A stretch of 13,249 bases of DNA from Phocaeicola_A sp963652075 (GCA_963652075.1 CAVJRQ010000060.1:1-13249), one strand, 5' to 3'; numbered from the stretch's first letter, positions 6,124-13,249 are shown. The notes: a model not told the origin generated them from the letters alone. Made by a program: numbers and translations.

Positions 6124-9100
6124 ATGAGTTTATACGAAGGCTCGGTAAAGAAACCGATTATGACCTCGCTCTGCTTTTTGGCGGTGGCGATATTTGGTCT
6201 GTTTTCCTTATCCAAACTGCCGGTGGACCTCTACCCGGACATAGAGACCAACACCATCATGGTGTTTACTTCCTATCAGGGAGCCAGTGCGACGGATATC
6301 GAGAACAACGTGACGCGTCCTCTGGAGAACACGCTGAACTCCGTGAGCAACCTGAAACACATCACTTCCCGTTCGAGCGAGAACATCTCCGTCATCACGC
6401 TGGAGTTTGAATATGGTTATGACATCGACGTGCTCACCAACGATGTGCGCGACAAACTCGACATGGTCTCCTCGTCATTGCCCGATGAGGCCAACACGCC
6501 TATCATCTTCAAGTTCAGTACCGACATGATTCCTATCCTCATGCTTTCGGTACAGGCGGAAGAGAGTCGCCCGGCACTCTACAAGATTCTGGACGACAAT
6601 GTGGTGAACGCCTTGGCGCGTATCCCCGGTGTAGGTACGGTCTCCATTGCCGGCGCGCCGAAGCGTGAAATCAATGTCTATTGTGACCCCAACAAACTGG
6701 AAGCCTATGGGCTCACCGTGGAGAGCATCAGCGCCGCCATCGGTGGTGAGAACAAGAATACCCCGGGCGGAACGTTCGACATCGGTAGCTCCACCTACTC
6801 CCTGCGTGTGGAGGGAGAGTTCGAAGACCCCCAGGAGATGAGTAACATCATCGTGGGCACACACAACGGGTCGGCGGTCTACCTCCACGATGTGGCCAAT
6901 GTGGTGGACTCGCTCGAGGAGCGTGCCCAACAGACCTACAACAACGGCCGTCAGGGAGCCATGATTATCGTGCAGAAGCAGTCTGGCGGCAACTCGGTGA
7001 ACATCTCCAAGAAGGTGATAGAGCAGTTGCCCCGGTTGCAGAAGTCACTGCCCAGTGACGTGAAGCTGGGCATCATTGTCAACACCTCCGACAACATCCT
7101 GAATACCATCGGCAGTTTGGCGGAGACCATCCTCTACGCCCTCCTGTTCGTGGTGTTGGTGGTGTTCACTTTCCTCGGACGCTGGCGCGCCACCGTCATC
7201 ATCTGCATCACTATCCCGCTTTCGTTGGTGGCCTCGTTCATCTATCTGGCCATTACCGACGGCGGATCGCTCAATATCGTTTCGCTCTCCTGTCTATCCA
7301 TCGCCATCGGTAGCGTGGTGGACGATGCCATCGTGGTACTGGAGAACGTGACGACCCACATCGAACGCGGCTCCGACCCGAAACAGGCTGCCATCCATGG
7401 AACCAACGAGGTGGCTGTCTCCGTCATTGCCTCCACGCTGACCATGATTGCGGTGTTCTTCCCGCTGACCATGGTGTCGGGTATGACCGGTGTGCTGTTC
7501 CAGCAACTGGGATGGATGATGTGCGTCATCATGACCATCTCCGTGGTGTCGGCCCTTACGCTCACCCCGATGCTCTGCGCACAGTTGTTGCGTTTGCAGA
7601 AGAAGCAGACCAAGGCATTCCTCACCTTCTATAAACCCATCGAGCGTGCGCTCAACGCGCTGGACGCTTGGTATGCGGCTCGCCTCAACTGGGCGGTGCG
7701 CCACCGTTCGCGTGTGGTCATCGGTTGTTTCGTGCTGTTTGCCGTCACCTTGCTTTGCGCCAAAAGCATCGGCACCGAATTCTTCCCGTCGCAGGACAAC
7801 AGCCGTATCTCCGTGAAGCTGCAGTTGCCCATCGGCAGCCGTGTGGAAAGGGCACAAGCCCTCTCGCAGCGGCTCACGGAGATGTGGATGGACCGCTATG
7901 GGAACAGGATGCGTTGCTGCAACTACACCGTCGGACAGGCCGACTCGGACAACACCTTCGCTTCCATGCAGGACAACGGTTCGCACATCATCTCCTTCAA
8001 CATCCGTATGGCCGACCCGTCGGAACGTGACATCACCCTGTCGCAAGTCTGCGACGAGATGCGCGCTGACCTGGCCCAGTTCCCCGAACTGGCAAAGGCG
8101 CAGGTAATCATGGGCGGTAGCAACAGCGGTATGGGCGGACAGTCCACGGCGGATTTCGAAGTCTATGGCTACGACTTCACCGAGACCGACCGCATCTCCA
8201 AAGAGTTGAAGCAGGAGCTACTGAAGATTAAAGGTGTCTCCGAGGTCAACATCAGCCGTCAGGATTACCAACCGGAGTATCAGGTGGACTTCGACCGTGA
8301 GAAGCTGGCTCTCCATGGAATGACACTCTCCGCCGCTTCTTCCTACCTCCGCAACCGCGTCAACGGTAGCTTGAGTTCCTATTACCGCGAGGATGGCGAC
8401 GAGTACGACATCAGGGTGCGCTACGCTCCCGAGTTCCGTACCAGCATCGATGACCTGGAGAATATCCTTCTCTATAACAGTGCCGGCAAGTCGGTTCGTC
8501 TGCGCGAAGTAGGTACCGTGGTCGAGCGTGCAGCTCCTCCTACCATCGAACGTAAGGACCGTGAGCGCATCGTCACAGTCTCAGCCGTCATCTCCGGTGC
8601 TCCGCTGGGCGACGTGGTAGCTGCTGGCAACGCTGTCATTGACAGGATGGACTTGCCCAGTGGCATCAACATCCAGGTCTCCGGATCGTACGAGGACCAG
8701 CAGGACTCGTTCTCTGACTTGATGGTGTTGGGTCTGCTCATTATCATATTGGTGTTCATTGTGATGGCGGCACAGTTTGAGTCGCTCACCTATCCGTTCA
8801 TCATCATGTTCTCCATCCCGTTCGCCTTCTGTGGCGTGCTGTTGGCACTCTTCATCACCGGCACCACCCTCAATGTGATGAGCCTTTTGGGTGCCATCAT
8901 GTTGATTGGTATCGTGGTGAAGAACGGTATCGTGCTCATCGACTACACCACGCTTTGCCGTGAACGCGGACAGTCGGTGCTGCGCGCCGTGGTAACGGCT
9001 GGCCGCAGCCGTCTGCGCCCTGTGTTGATGACCACCCTCACCACCATCCTCGGTATGGTACCTATGGCTGTCAGCACGGGTGAAGGTTCCGAGATGTGGC

Positions 9101-9297
9101 GACCGTTAGGTGTCTCCGTCATCGGTGGTCTGACCGTCTCCACCGTCTTGACGTTGATATTGGTGCCGACCCTCTTCAGCGTATTCGGTGGCGTGGGTAT
9201 CAAGCGCCGTCGTCGCAAGCTAAGAAAACAACGTGAGCTGAACGAGTACTTCCAGGCTCACAAGAGCGAGATGATTAAAAACAAGTTGGACAATTAA
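6124..9297 (+). CDS. RND efflux pump permease, HAE (drug/amphiphile) type
   Basis: A 1057-residue inner-membrane proton antiporter, the usual RND length. TM1 lies at about 11-30 and is followed by PVDLYPDIE, the conserved start of the first porter loop. TM2-6 lie within about 325-490 and TM8-12 within about 860-1025, with two large periplasmic loops between. TM4 carries the adjacent acidic pair in GSVVDDAIVVLENV (Asp400, Asp401), and TM10 carries Lys933 in GIVVKNGIVLIDY. Together these form the proton relay of AcrB-like pumps. The double Asp separates it from metal-exporting CusA/CzcA pumps, which keep a single Asp in a VDAAIV context (family knowledge). Substrates are probably amphiphilic compounds, bile salts or drugs, but cannot be read from the sequence. 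The PII-like gene follows after 10 bases. Confidence 0.96.
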   Translation: MSLYEGSVKKPIMTSLCFLAVAIFGLFSLSKLPVDLYPDIETNTIMVFTSYQGASATDIENNVTRPLENTLNSVSNLKHITSRSSENISVITLEFEYGYDIDVLTNDVRDKLDMVSSSLPDEANTPIIFKFSTDMIPILMLSVQAEESRPALYKILDDNVVNALARIPGVGTVSIAGAPKREINVYCDPNKLEAYGLTVESISAAIGGENKNTPGGTFDIGSSTYSLRVEGEFEDPQEMSNIIVGTHNGSAVYLHDVANVVDSLEERAQQTYNNGRQGAMIIVQKQSGGNSVNISKKVIEQLPRLQKSLPSDVKLGIIVNTSDNILNTIGSLAETILYALLFVVLVVFTFLGRWRATVIICITIPLSLVASFIYLAITDGGSLNIVSLSCLSIAIGSVVDDAIVVLENVTTHIERGSDPKQAAIHGTNEVAVSVIASTLTMIAVFFPLTMVSGMTGVLFQQLGWMMCVIMTISVVSALTLTPMLCAQLLRLQKKQTKAFLTFYKPIERALNALDAWYAARLNWAVRHRSRVVIGCFVLFAVTLLCAKSIGTEFFPSQDNSRISVKLQLPIGSRVERAQALSQRLTEMWMDRYGNRMRCCNYTVGQADSDNTFASMQDNGSHIISFNIRMADPSERDITLSQVCDEMRADLAQFPELAKAQVIMGGSNSGMGGQSTADFEVYGYDFTETDRISKELKQELLKIKGVSEVNISRQDYQPEYQVDFDREKLALHGMTLSAASSYLRNRVNGSLSSYYREDGDEYDIRVRYAPEFRTSIDDLENILLYNSAGKSVRLREVGTVVERAAPPTIERKDRERIVTVSAVISGAPLGDVVAAGNAVIDRMDLPSGINIQVSGSYEDQQDSFSDLMVLGLLIIILVFIVMAAQFESLTYPFIIMFSIPFAFCGVLLALFITGTTLNVMSLLGAIMLIGIVVKNGIVLIDYTTLCRERGQSVLRAVVTAGRSRLRPVLMTTLTTILGMVPMAVSTGEGSEMWRPLGVSVIGGLTVSTVLTLILVPTLFSVFGGVGIKRRRRKLRKQRELNEYFQAHKSEMIKNKLDN

Positions 9298-9307
9298 TAC
9301 TATCGGT

Positions 9308-9601
9308 ATGAAATCAGTATTCATTACATTCGACCAATCTTTCTACGAGAGCGTAATCGCCATTCTCGACCGCCTCAACTGCCGCGGCTTCACTTTTCTG
9401 GAGCAGGTGCAGGGACGCGGTTCCAAGACCGGCGAACCCCACTATGGCAGTCACGCTTGGCCTTCGATGTGCTCCGCCATCTTCACGATGGTGCCCGATG
9501 AGAGGGTAGACCCGTTGCTGGAGGCTCTCCACAAGATTGACCTGGAGAGCGAGTTGCTTGGTCTGCGTGCTTTCGTTTGGAACGTAGAGAAGAGCATCTA
9601 A
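9308..9601 (+). CDS. Small PII-like protein linked to the RND operon
   Basis: A 97-residue protein whose pattern of strands and helices matches the PII/CutA ferredoxin-like fold: VFITFDQ, the helix SFYESVIAILDRL, RGFTFLEQVQGRG, a loop, AIFTMVPDE, the helix RVDPLLEALHKID, and LRAFVWNVE. The loop where PII has its T-loop is short and carries His45, His49 and Cys55 (GEPHYGSHAWPSMCS) in place of the uridylylated tyrosine. Such proteins form trimers and sense small ligands or metals (family knowledge); no ligand is assigned here. It begins 10 bases after the pump stop and ends 21 bases before the terminator, so it is the last gene of the efflux operon. A role in sensing or modulating pump activity is inference. 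Confidence 0.75.
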   Translation: MKSVFITFDQSFYESVIAILDRLNCRGFTFLEQVQGRGSKTGEPHYGSHAWPSMCSAIFTMVPDERVDPLLEALHKIDLESELLGLRAFVWNVEKSI

Positions 9602-9622
9602 GGCTCGTCCCCAATACAAATC

Positions 9623-9663
9623 AAACTCCCGCATACGCCAAGGAAGGGCGTATGCGGGAGTTT
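9623..9663. terminator. Bidirectional intrinsic terminator between the efflux operon and the radical SAM gene
   Basis: Perfect 17-bp arms (9623-9639 and 9647-9663, core CTCCCGCATACGCC) enclose a 7-base loop AAGGAAG. Rightward it is followed by TCTTGATTGTTTCTTTGG and leftward by GATTTGTATTGG, both T-rich. It stands 22 bases past the PII-like stop and 55 bases past the stop of the convergent radical SAM gene. Confidence 0.93.
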
Positions 9664-9717
9664 TCTTGATTGTTTCTTTGGTTAGGAAAATCCCGTCCCT
9701 ACAAGGAAACACTCGCC

Positions 9718-10494
9718 TTAATACGAAACGCTGACCGTCAGCCCCGCCTCTTTTATCAGGGCGGCAATACGGTCCAACTCTTCGTGGGTGGCTTTCAGCA
9801 GGTCGTGGTCGGGCGTTTCGCGGTCGATGGTGTAAATCATCACCTGGCGCGGAGCGATGCGTTTCACGGCCTCCAGCCAAGGTAACACGTAACGGTCGCC
9901 GGTGTTGTCCACGTCCTCCCCGTTGTACGAACCCTTCATGAACATCGTCTGGATGATGAGGTTCCCGTGGAAAGCCTCCAGTCCACTGATGACCTGATTC
10001 ACGTCGTAAGATCCGGTGGGGCGGTTCACCAGGCGGATGTAGTCCGCGTCCGCGGTATCGAGTTTCAGGATGTTGTTGTCCACCCGGTTGAGGGCGGCAA
10101 ACACCGCTGGGTTGTGGATGAAGGTAGAATTGCTCAGCACGCTCACCTTGGCGTTGGGGAAGTAAGCGTCGCGTAGGGCGAGCGTATCGTCGATAATCTC
10201 GGCAAAGTGCGGATGCGCCGTTGGCTCGCCGTTGCCGGCAAAGGTGAGCACGTCGGGCTTGGGGCCACGAGCCTGCATCTCCTTCAGCCGCTCCTCCAAC
10301 GCTTGACGCACCTCCTCACGGGTAGGACGTTTCAGGGTAGGGCGGAAGTCGGCGTTGAATCCGCATTCGCAATAGACGCAGTCAAACGTGCAGACTTTGC
10401 CGTCTGCCGGCATCAGGTTGATGCCCAGCGAAACGCCTAAGCGGCGACTGTGTACAGGCCCGAATATGGGCGATGGATAAATCACTGTAGACAT
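9718..10494 (-). CDS. Radical SAM protein, COG0731-like Fe-S oxidoreductase of unknown substrate
   Basis: A 258-residue cytoplasmic protein. The SAM-cluster motif CxxxCxxC is Cys35, Cys39 and Cys42 (CTFDCVYC), with another cysteine at 44. It is preceded by IFGPVHSRRLGVSLGINLMP (10-29), a signature of COG0731-type Fe-S oxidoreductases. FAGNGEPTAHP further on is the SAM-binding GNGEP-like motif. It is short, with no obvious extra Fe-S domain at the C-terminus. The ORF also has an ATG at 10524, but that one sits inside the -7 box (10522-10529), while AAGGAG (10505-10510) lies 10 bases before the ATG at 10494, so MSTVIYPSP is chosen. It is a single-gene unit with no partner to reveal the reaction; tRNA modification or activation of another enzyme are possibilities only. 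Confidence 0.88.
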   Translation of the reverse strand: MSTVIYPSPIFGPVHSRRLGVSLGINLMPADGKVCTFDCVYCECGFNADFRPTLKRPTREEVRQALEERLKEMQARGPKPDVLTFAGNGEPTAHPHFAEIIDDTLALRDAYFPNAKVSVLSNSTFIHNPAVFAALNRVDNNILKLDTADADYIRLVNRPTGSYDVNQVISGLEAFHGNLIIQTMFMKGSYNGEDVDNTGDRYVLPWLEAVKRIAPRQVMIYTIDRETPDHDLLKATHEELDRIAALIKEAGLTVSVSY

Positions 10495-10504
10495 ATGCGT
10501 AATA

Positions 10505-10510
10505 CTCCTT
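10505..10510 (-). promoter_or_regulatory. Ribosome binding site deciding the radical SAM start
   Basis: Read leftward this is AAGGAG, inside AAAGGAG, 10 bases before the ATG at 10494. It is the only near-consensus Shine-Dalgarno sequence that I found close to a start in the window, since most genes here have A-rich leaders. It argues against the upstream ATG at 10524. Confidence 0.6.
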
Positions 10511-10521
10511 TCTTTTCGGTG

Positions 10522-10529
10522 CAAACTTA
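10522..10529 (-). promoter_or_regulatory. -7 promoter box of the radical SAM gene
   Basis: Read leftward this is TAAGTTTG, a full match to TAnnTTTG. The leader would be only about 20 bases and would contain the AAGGAG at 10505-10510. No clear -33 TTTG is seen 19-21 bases upstream. Confidence 0.6.
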
Positions 10530-10568
10530 CACAAAAGAATCAGGATGGCACGTTGCTTTTATCTCTTT

Positions 10569-10593
10569 TTTGCAGACACCGCTCCCTTGCAAA
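10569..10593. promoter_or_regulatory. Inverted repeat in the radical SAM/ddh intergenic region
   Basis: TTTGCA (10569-10574) and TGCAAA (10588-10593) are perfect 6-bp inverted arms 13 bases apart. They lie between the two divergent promoters, upstream of both. It could be an operator, but at this arm length it could also be chance. The rest of 10530-10668 shows nothing definite. Confidence 0.25.
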
Positions 10594-10668
10594 CATCTAA
10601 CGAAAACAGAGGAAAAGGCTTCAGAGTATAAGTTTATGGAAAGAAAATCTTCCCTTTCTTCTGTGATT

Positions 10669-10700
10669 ATTGGAGAAGAATGGAATAATGGTTACTTTTG
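10669..10700 (+). promoter_or_regulatory. Promoter of the diaminopimelate dehydrogenase gene
   Basis: ATTG (10669-10672), a 20-base spacer, then TACTTTTG (10693-10700) is a perfect -7 box with a one-mismatch -33 box. Transcription should start near 10707, giving a leader of about 36 A-rich bases without a Shine-Dalgarno sequence before the ATG at 10743. Confidence 0.7.
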
Positions 10701-10742
10701 CGGTGTCTAAATAAACGAGTAACTTAAAACATCCATAAACGT

Positions 10743-11642
10743 ATGAAAAAGATTAGAGCTGCCATCGTTGGATATGGCAACATAGGCAAATATGCATTGG
10801 AGGCTCTTCAAGAGGCTCCCGACTTTGAAGTAGCCGGCATCGTCCGTCGTTCGGGGGCCGAGAACCGTCCTGCTGAGTTGGCGGACTACCCCGTAGTGAA
10901 AAGCATTAAAGAATTGAAGGATGTGGACGTAGCCATTCTGGCCACGCCGACCCGCAGTGTTGAGGAGTATGCCAAGGAGTGCCTTGCGCTGGGCATCAAC
11001 ACGGTGGATAGCTTCGACATCCACACACAGATTGTGGACTTGCGCCGCACGCTCGACCCTTTGGCCAAAGCGCATAAGGCCGTCTCCATCATCTCTGCCG
11101 GTTGGGATCCGGGAAGTGACTCCATCGTACGTACACTCATGCAGAGCCTCGCTCCCAAAGGTGTCAGCTACACCAACTTCGGACCGGGCATGAGCATGGG
11201 TCACACCGTGGCGGTGAAAGCCATCAAGGGCGTGAAGGCGGCTCTCTCCATGACCATCCCTGTCGGCACGGGCATCCATCGCCGCATGGTCTACATCGAA
11301 GTGGAGGATGGCTATAAGTTCGAGGAGGTGGCTGCGGCCATCAAGGCGGACGCTTACTTCGCCAGCGACGAGACACACGTGATGCAAGTCCCTTGCGTGG
11401 ACGACCTCAAGGACATGGGTCATGGCGTGAACCTCACCCGTAAGGGCGTGTCGGGCAAGACACAGAATCAGTTGCTGGAGTTCAACATGAAGATCAACAA
11501 CCCCGCCCTCACCGGTCAGGTGTTGGTGAACGTGGCGCGCGCCTCCATGAAGCAACAGCCCGGTTGCTACACGATGATTGAAATCCCCGTCATCGACATG
11601 CTCTATGGCGACCGCGAGGAGTTGATCAGACACTTGGTATAG
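10743..11642 (+). CDS. ddh: meso-Diaminopimelate dehydrogenase
   Basis: Catalyses the one-step NADPH-dependent reductive amination of tetrahydrodipicolinate to meso-diaminopimelate, the precursor of lysine and of the peptidoglycan cross-link; it replaces the multi-step succinylase or acetylase branches. The 299 residues are a typical length for the family. The Rossmann motif is VGYGNIGKYALE (9-20). An arginine pair, Arg35-Arg36 after the second strand, fits binding of the NADP phosphate. The substrate-site signatures SAGWDPGSDS (118-127) and NFGPGMSMGHTVAVKA (145-160) are intact. A promoter lies directly upstream and a strong hairpin directly downstream, so it is probably transcribed alone. 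No other lysine gene is nearby. Confidence 0.95.
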   Translation: MKKIRAAIVGYGNIGKYALEALQEAPDFEVAGIVRRSGAENRPAELADYPVVKSIKELKDVDVAILATPTRSVEEYAKECLALGINTVDSFDIHTQIVDLRRTLDPLAKAHKAVSIISAGWDPGSDSIVRTLMQSLAPKGVSYTNFGPGMSMGHTVAVKAIKGVKAALSMTIPVGTGIHRRMVYIEVEDGYKFEEVAAAIKADAYFASDETHVMQVPCVDDLKDMGHGVNLTRKGVSGKTQNQLLEFNMKINNPALTGQVLVNVARASMKQQPGCYTMIEIPVIDMLYGDREELIRHLV

Positions 11643-11671
11643 TCCCGGTGTCACTCACCGGCCATATAACC

Positions 11672-11709
11672 CAGACGACCTCTCCACCTTTTCGTGGGGA
11701 GGTCGTCTG
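11672..11709. terminator. Hairpin between convergent ddh and deiminase genes, probable bidirectional terminator
   Basis: Arms of 16 bp (11672-11687 and 11694-11709) with one G-T pair flank the 6-base loop CTTTTC. It sits 29 bases after the ddh stop and 22 bases after the stop of the convergent gene. Neither side has a good T-run, so it may slow or end transcription less cleanly than the hairpin at 9623, or act with a factor. Confidence 0.7.
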
Positions 11710-11731
11710 TTGAGGTAACGCCGGGAAGCCC

Positions 11732-12976
11732 TTACTTGACCGGAAGTCGCTGCAACACCTGTGTCATGCAGTGGGCGGCACCGTAGCCGTCGATGAGGCT
11801 CTCCAACGGAACCCATTCCACCTTCACGCCATGTCGCTTGAGCGTGGCTGCCAGTTCGGCGGACTGCCCGTCCACCATCATGATGTGGCGCGGGGCTATC
11901 GTCAGGAAGTTGTTGCCGTAGTGCAGTTCGTCGCCCTCGTTGATGGGAATGATGGTGAATCCGCGCCGCTTGAGGAAGTCGACAAACGACCCGTCTTTCG
12001 AGATGAGCTTGTATGCCTTCTCCCCGGGCTTGCGGGCGTAGATGTCCACCGTGCCATACTCCGGTGTGCCGGGTCGTGCGTTCAGGCGGCTTGCCACCAT
12101 GGTACATAGGTTGTGGTCAATGATGTTGAAGTGCGTGTCGAGGTGCATCTGCATTTGCCAGAGCTTATGGTCGCGCACCACGACCACCGTATCGTGCCCG
12201 AAAGCATCGGCCTTCATCATCTGCTCTATGGCTTCGAGGTTGGTACGCATGCCGCAACCGATGAGCGATACTGTGCCGACGGGGAAGTAGTCACCGCCTT
12301 CGATTCGTCCCTCACCGCTGATTTCGAGGATAGGCTTCACACCCAGATGCCGGTAGCAGCTGTTGATGATGTGTGTCTCGGGAAACCGCTGCGAGGAGTT
12401 CATGCGGCAGATGATGTGTCCGCATGGAGTCGTGAGGCTCTGGTCGCGGGTGAAGTAGAGATTCATGATTGACTGTTGCGAATATTCGGCTTCGAGACCC
12501 GTGTTGTTGTCCACGCTGCGGAGTTTCACGGTGGGTCTTAGCATGAGGCAACGGATCAGGTCTTTGCGTGTCATCTCCCGGAGTATCCGCTGTTTGTACT
12601 GCTCTCCGCAAGAGGCGGTGTCCTTGGGGGGCACGTTCGTCACGTCGTAGACGAGAGCCTCCGCTGCCAATGTACGCAGGGTATCAATGCCCATTTCGTT
12701 GAGAATGTCCGCCACGTTGTAGACTTTTATGCCGTTCTTTCGGAGCATTCGTATGTAGTTGCGATGTTCGTCAGCCGCTTTGTCCACGTCGAAGTAGTGT
12801 TCGAAGAGCCCGGCTGTCGGGTGAATCACTCCGTTGAAGAGTTCCTCTCCCGGTGTGTACATGAGAATTGACTGAGCCTTGTCCCATTCGGCTTGCGGAT
12901 AGTTTTTCGTTTCTGTCTGGGCGTGTGCGCCGAGCAGAAAGACGAACAAGGAGGAAAGTGTCAGTAGTTGTTTCAT
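11732..12976 (-). CDS. Arginine-deiminase-family enzyme with a signal peptide (exported)
   Basis: A 414-residue member of the guanidino-group-modifying superfamily, closest in motifs to arginine deiminase, which converts arginine to citrulline and ammonia. Active-site motifs are in family order: YFTRDQS (Asp178), EGGD (226-229), RTN with Arg244, MHLDTHF (His278, Asp280) and the nucleophile in GAAHCMT (Cys403). All key residues look intact. The N-terminus MKQLLTLSSLFVFLLGAHA is a signal peptide with probable cleavage after residue 19, so the enzyme should act in the periplasm or outside. Classical arginine deiminase is cytoplasmic, so free arginine, peptidyl-arginine or another guanidine could be the substrate. 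The frame stays open to 13042, but the start at 12976 is chosen because it gives the signal peptide and lies downstream of the promoter. No arc-pathway gene is adjacent. Confidence 0.85.
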   Translation of the reverse strand: MKQLLTLSSLFVFLLGAHAQTETKNYPQAEWDKAQSILMYTPGEELFNGVIHPTAGLFEHYFDVDKAADEHRNYIRMLRKNGIKVYNVADILNEMGIDTLRTLAAEALVYDVTNVPPKDTASCGEQYKQRILREMTRKDLIRCLMLRPTVKLRSVDNNTGLEAEYSQQSIMNLYFTRDQSLTTPCGHIICRMNSSQRFPETHIINSCYRHLGVKPILEISGEGRIEGGDYFPVGTVSLIGCGMRTNLEAIEQMMKADAFGHDTVVVVRDHKLWQMQMHLDTHFNIIDHNLCTMVASRLNARPGTPEYGTVDIYARKPGEKAYKLISKDGSFVDFLKRRGFTIIPINEGDELHYGNNFLTIAPRHIMMVDGQSAELAATLKRHGVKVEWVPLESLIDGYGAAHCMTQVLQRLPVK

Positions 12977-13011
12977 AGATTTTTTCGCTTTTATAGGTTT
13001 AGACTGTTCCG

Positions 13012-13042
13012 CAAAAGTAAGCAATCTAACTTGAAGTACCAA
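13012..13042 (-). promoter_or_regulatory. Promoter of the exported deiminase gene
   Basis: Read leftward: TTGG (13042-13039), a 19-base spacer, then TACTTTTG (13019-13012), a perfect -7 box. The sequence around the -33 region (ATTGG) is the same as at the ddh promoter. The leader is about 30 bases. It rules out the upstream in-frame ATG at 13042. The repeat array at 13091 starts about 50 bases farther upstream. Confidence 0.7.
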
Positions 13043-13090
13043 TGCGTTGCGCTTCTATCTTGAATGGGGTCAGGAACGATTCGCCCGGAT

Positions 13091-13190
13091 AACGTAAGCG
13101 GTTGCATCTGCCAACGTAAGTACTTACATCGGGCAACGTAAGTACTTTCATGAGCCAACGTAAGTACTTGCGTGGACACACGTAAGGTGT
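13091..13190 (+). repeat. Array of 22-bp palindromic units, copy 2
   Basis: Four exact 22-bp units start at 13091, 13113, 13135 and 13157, each opening with AACGTAAG, followed by a partial CACGTAAGGTGT (13179-13190). The first unit is the diverged form with AAGCGGTTGCAT, as in copy 1. The second has the perfect palindrome GTAAGTACTTAC; the third and fourth have one change each. The closing hairpin (13167-13186) has one A-to-G change that leaves a G-U pair in rightward RNA. Orientation is the same as in copy 1. Similarity to copy 1 starts and stops sharply at both ends. The remaining bases, 13191-13249, are AT-rich with only a small inverted repeat (ACACT/AGTGT, 13217-13229). Confidence 0.9.
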
Positions 13191-13249
13191 ATCGTGACTA
13201 TGACTGAATTTACTTTACACTTATAGTGTTATTTTACTAAGATGCTTCA

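Noticed and set aside
6124..9297. Heavy-metal (CusA/CzcA) type pump
   Set aside because: TM4 has the adjacent Asp400-Asp401 pair in VVDDAIVVLENV and TM10 has Lys933, as in drug-type HAE pumps; the metal-type VDAAIV context is absent.
10450..10710. 86-codon rightward open frame across the radical SAM start and the ddh promoter
   Set aside because: It overlaps the start of the radical SAM gene and the ddh promoter elements, and its translation shows no recognisable pattern.
13091..13190. CRISPR array
   Set aside because: The repeat core is 12 bp with 10-bp intervals that are themselves similar between units and between the two loci; there are no unique spacers and no cas genes.
276..13190. 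Whole interval between the two arrays as a composite mobile element
   Set aside because: The interval carries core metabolic genes (malic enzyme, diaminopimelate dehydrogenase), no transposase or integrase, and no obvious target duplication. Direct repeats at this distance are more simply two copies of a dispersed element.

Overview
The window looks like chromosomal DNA of a Bacteroidales bacterium (Bacteroides/Prevotella relatives). Several gene starts carry the Bacteroidota-type -7 box TAnnTTTG (TACTTTTG, TAAGTTTG), three of them with a plausible -33 box 19-20 bases upstream. Most leaders are A-rich with no Shine-Dalgarno sequence. The protein types (bifunctional malic enzyme, NADP-type diaminopimelate dehydrogenase, Bacteroidota-style TolC/RND set) fit this group. 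Genus cannot be decided from the sequence alone.

Layout, left to right. (1) Bases 1-309 hold the 3' end of a gene whose product ends in a winged-helix domain, probably of the AlbA_2/divergent-AAA type. (2) Bases 276-380 are an array of 22-bp units built around the 12-bp palindrome GTAAGTACTTAC, closed by a small hairpin. A second copy in the same orientation lies at 13091-13190, so the two arrays bracket almost the whole window. (3) A leftward bifunctional malic enzyme/phosphotransacetylase-domain gene (591-2885) ends at a likely terminator (495-537). (4) Divergent from it, a five-gene rightward operon (3064-9601) encodes a TetR-family regulator, a TolC-like outer-membrane channel, a lipoprotein periplasmic adaptor, an HAE-type RND pump and a small PII-like protein. 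It ends at a perfect 17-bp-stem terminator (9623-9663). (5) A leftward radical SAM protein (9718-10494) and a divergent rightward meso-diaminopimelate dehydrogenase (10743-11642) share a 248-bp intergenic region. (6) Convergent with the latter across a strong hairpin is a leftward arginine-deiminase-family enzyme with a signal peptide (11732-12976), followed by the second repeat array.

The efflux operon is a functional unit: regulator, three pump components across both membranes, and a putative sensor protein. The other genes are single-gene metabolic units: malate decarboxylation to pyruvate, lysine/peptidoglycan precursor synthesis, radical chemistry of unknown target, and deimination outside the cytoplasm. 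The least explained element is the pair of palindromic 22-bp arrays. One overlaps and supplies the stop codon of the winged-helix gene, so an operator array, iteron or dispersed mobile repeat should all be considered.
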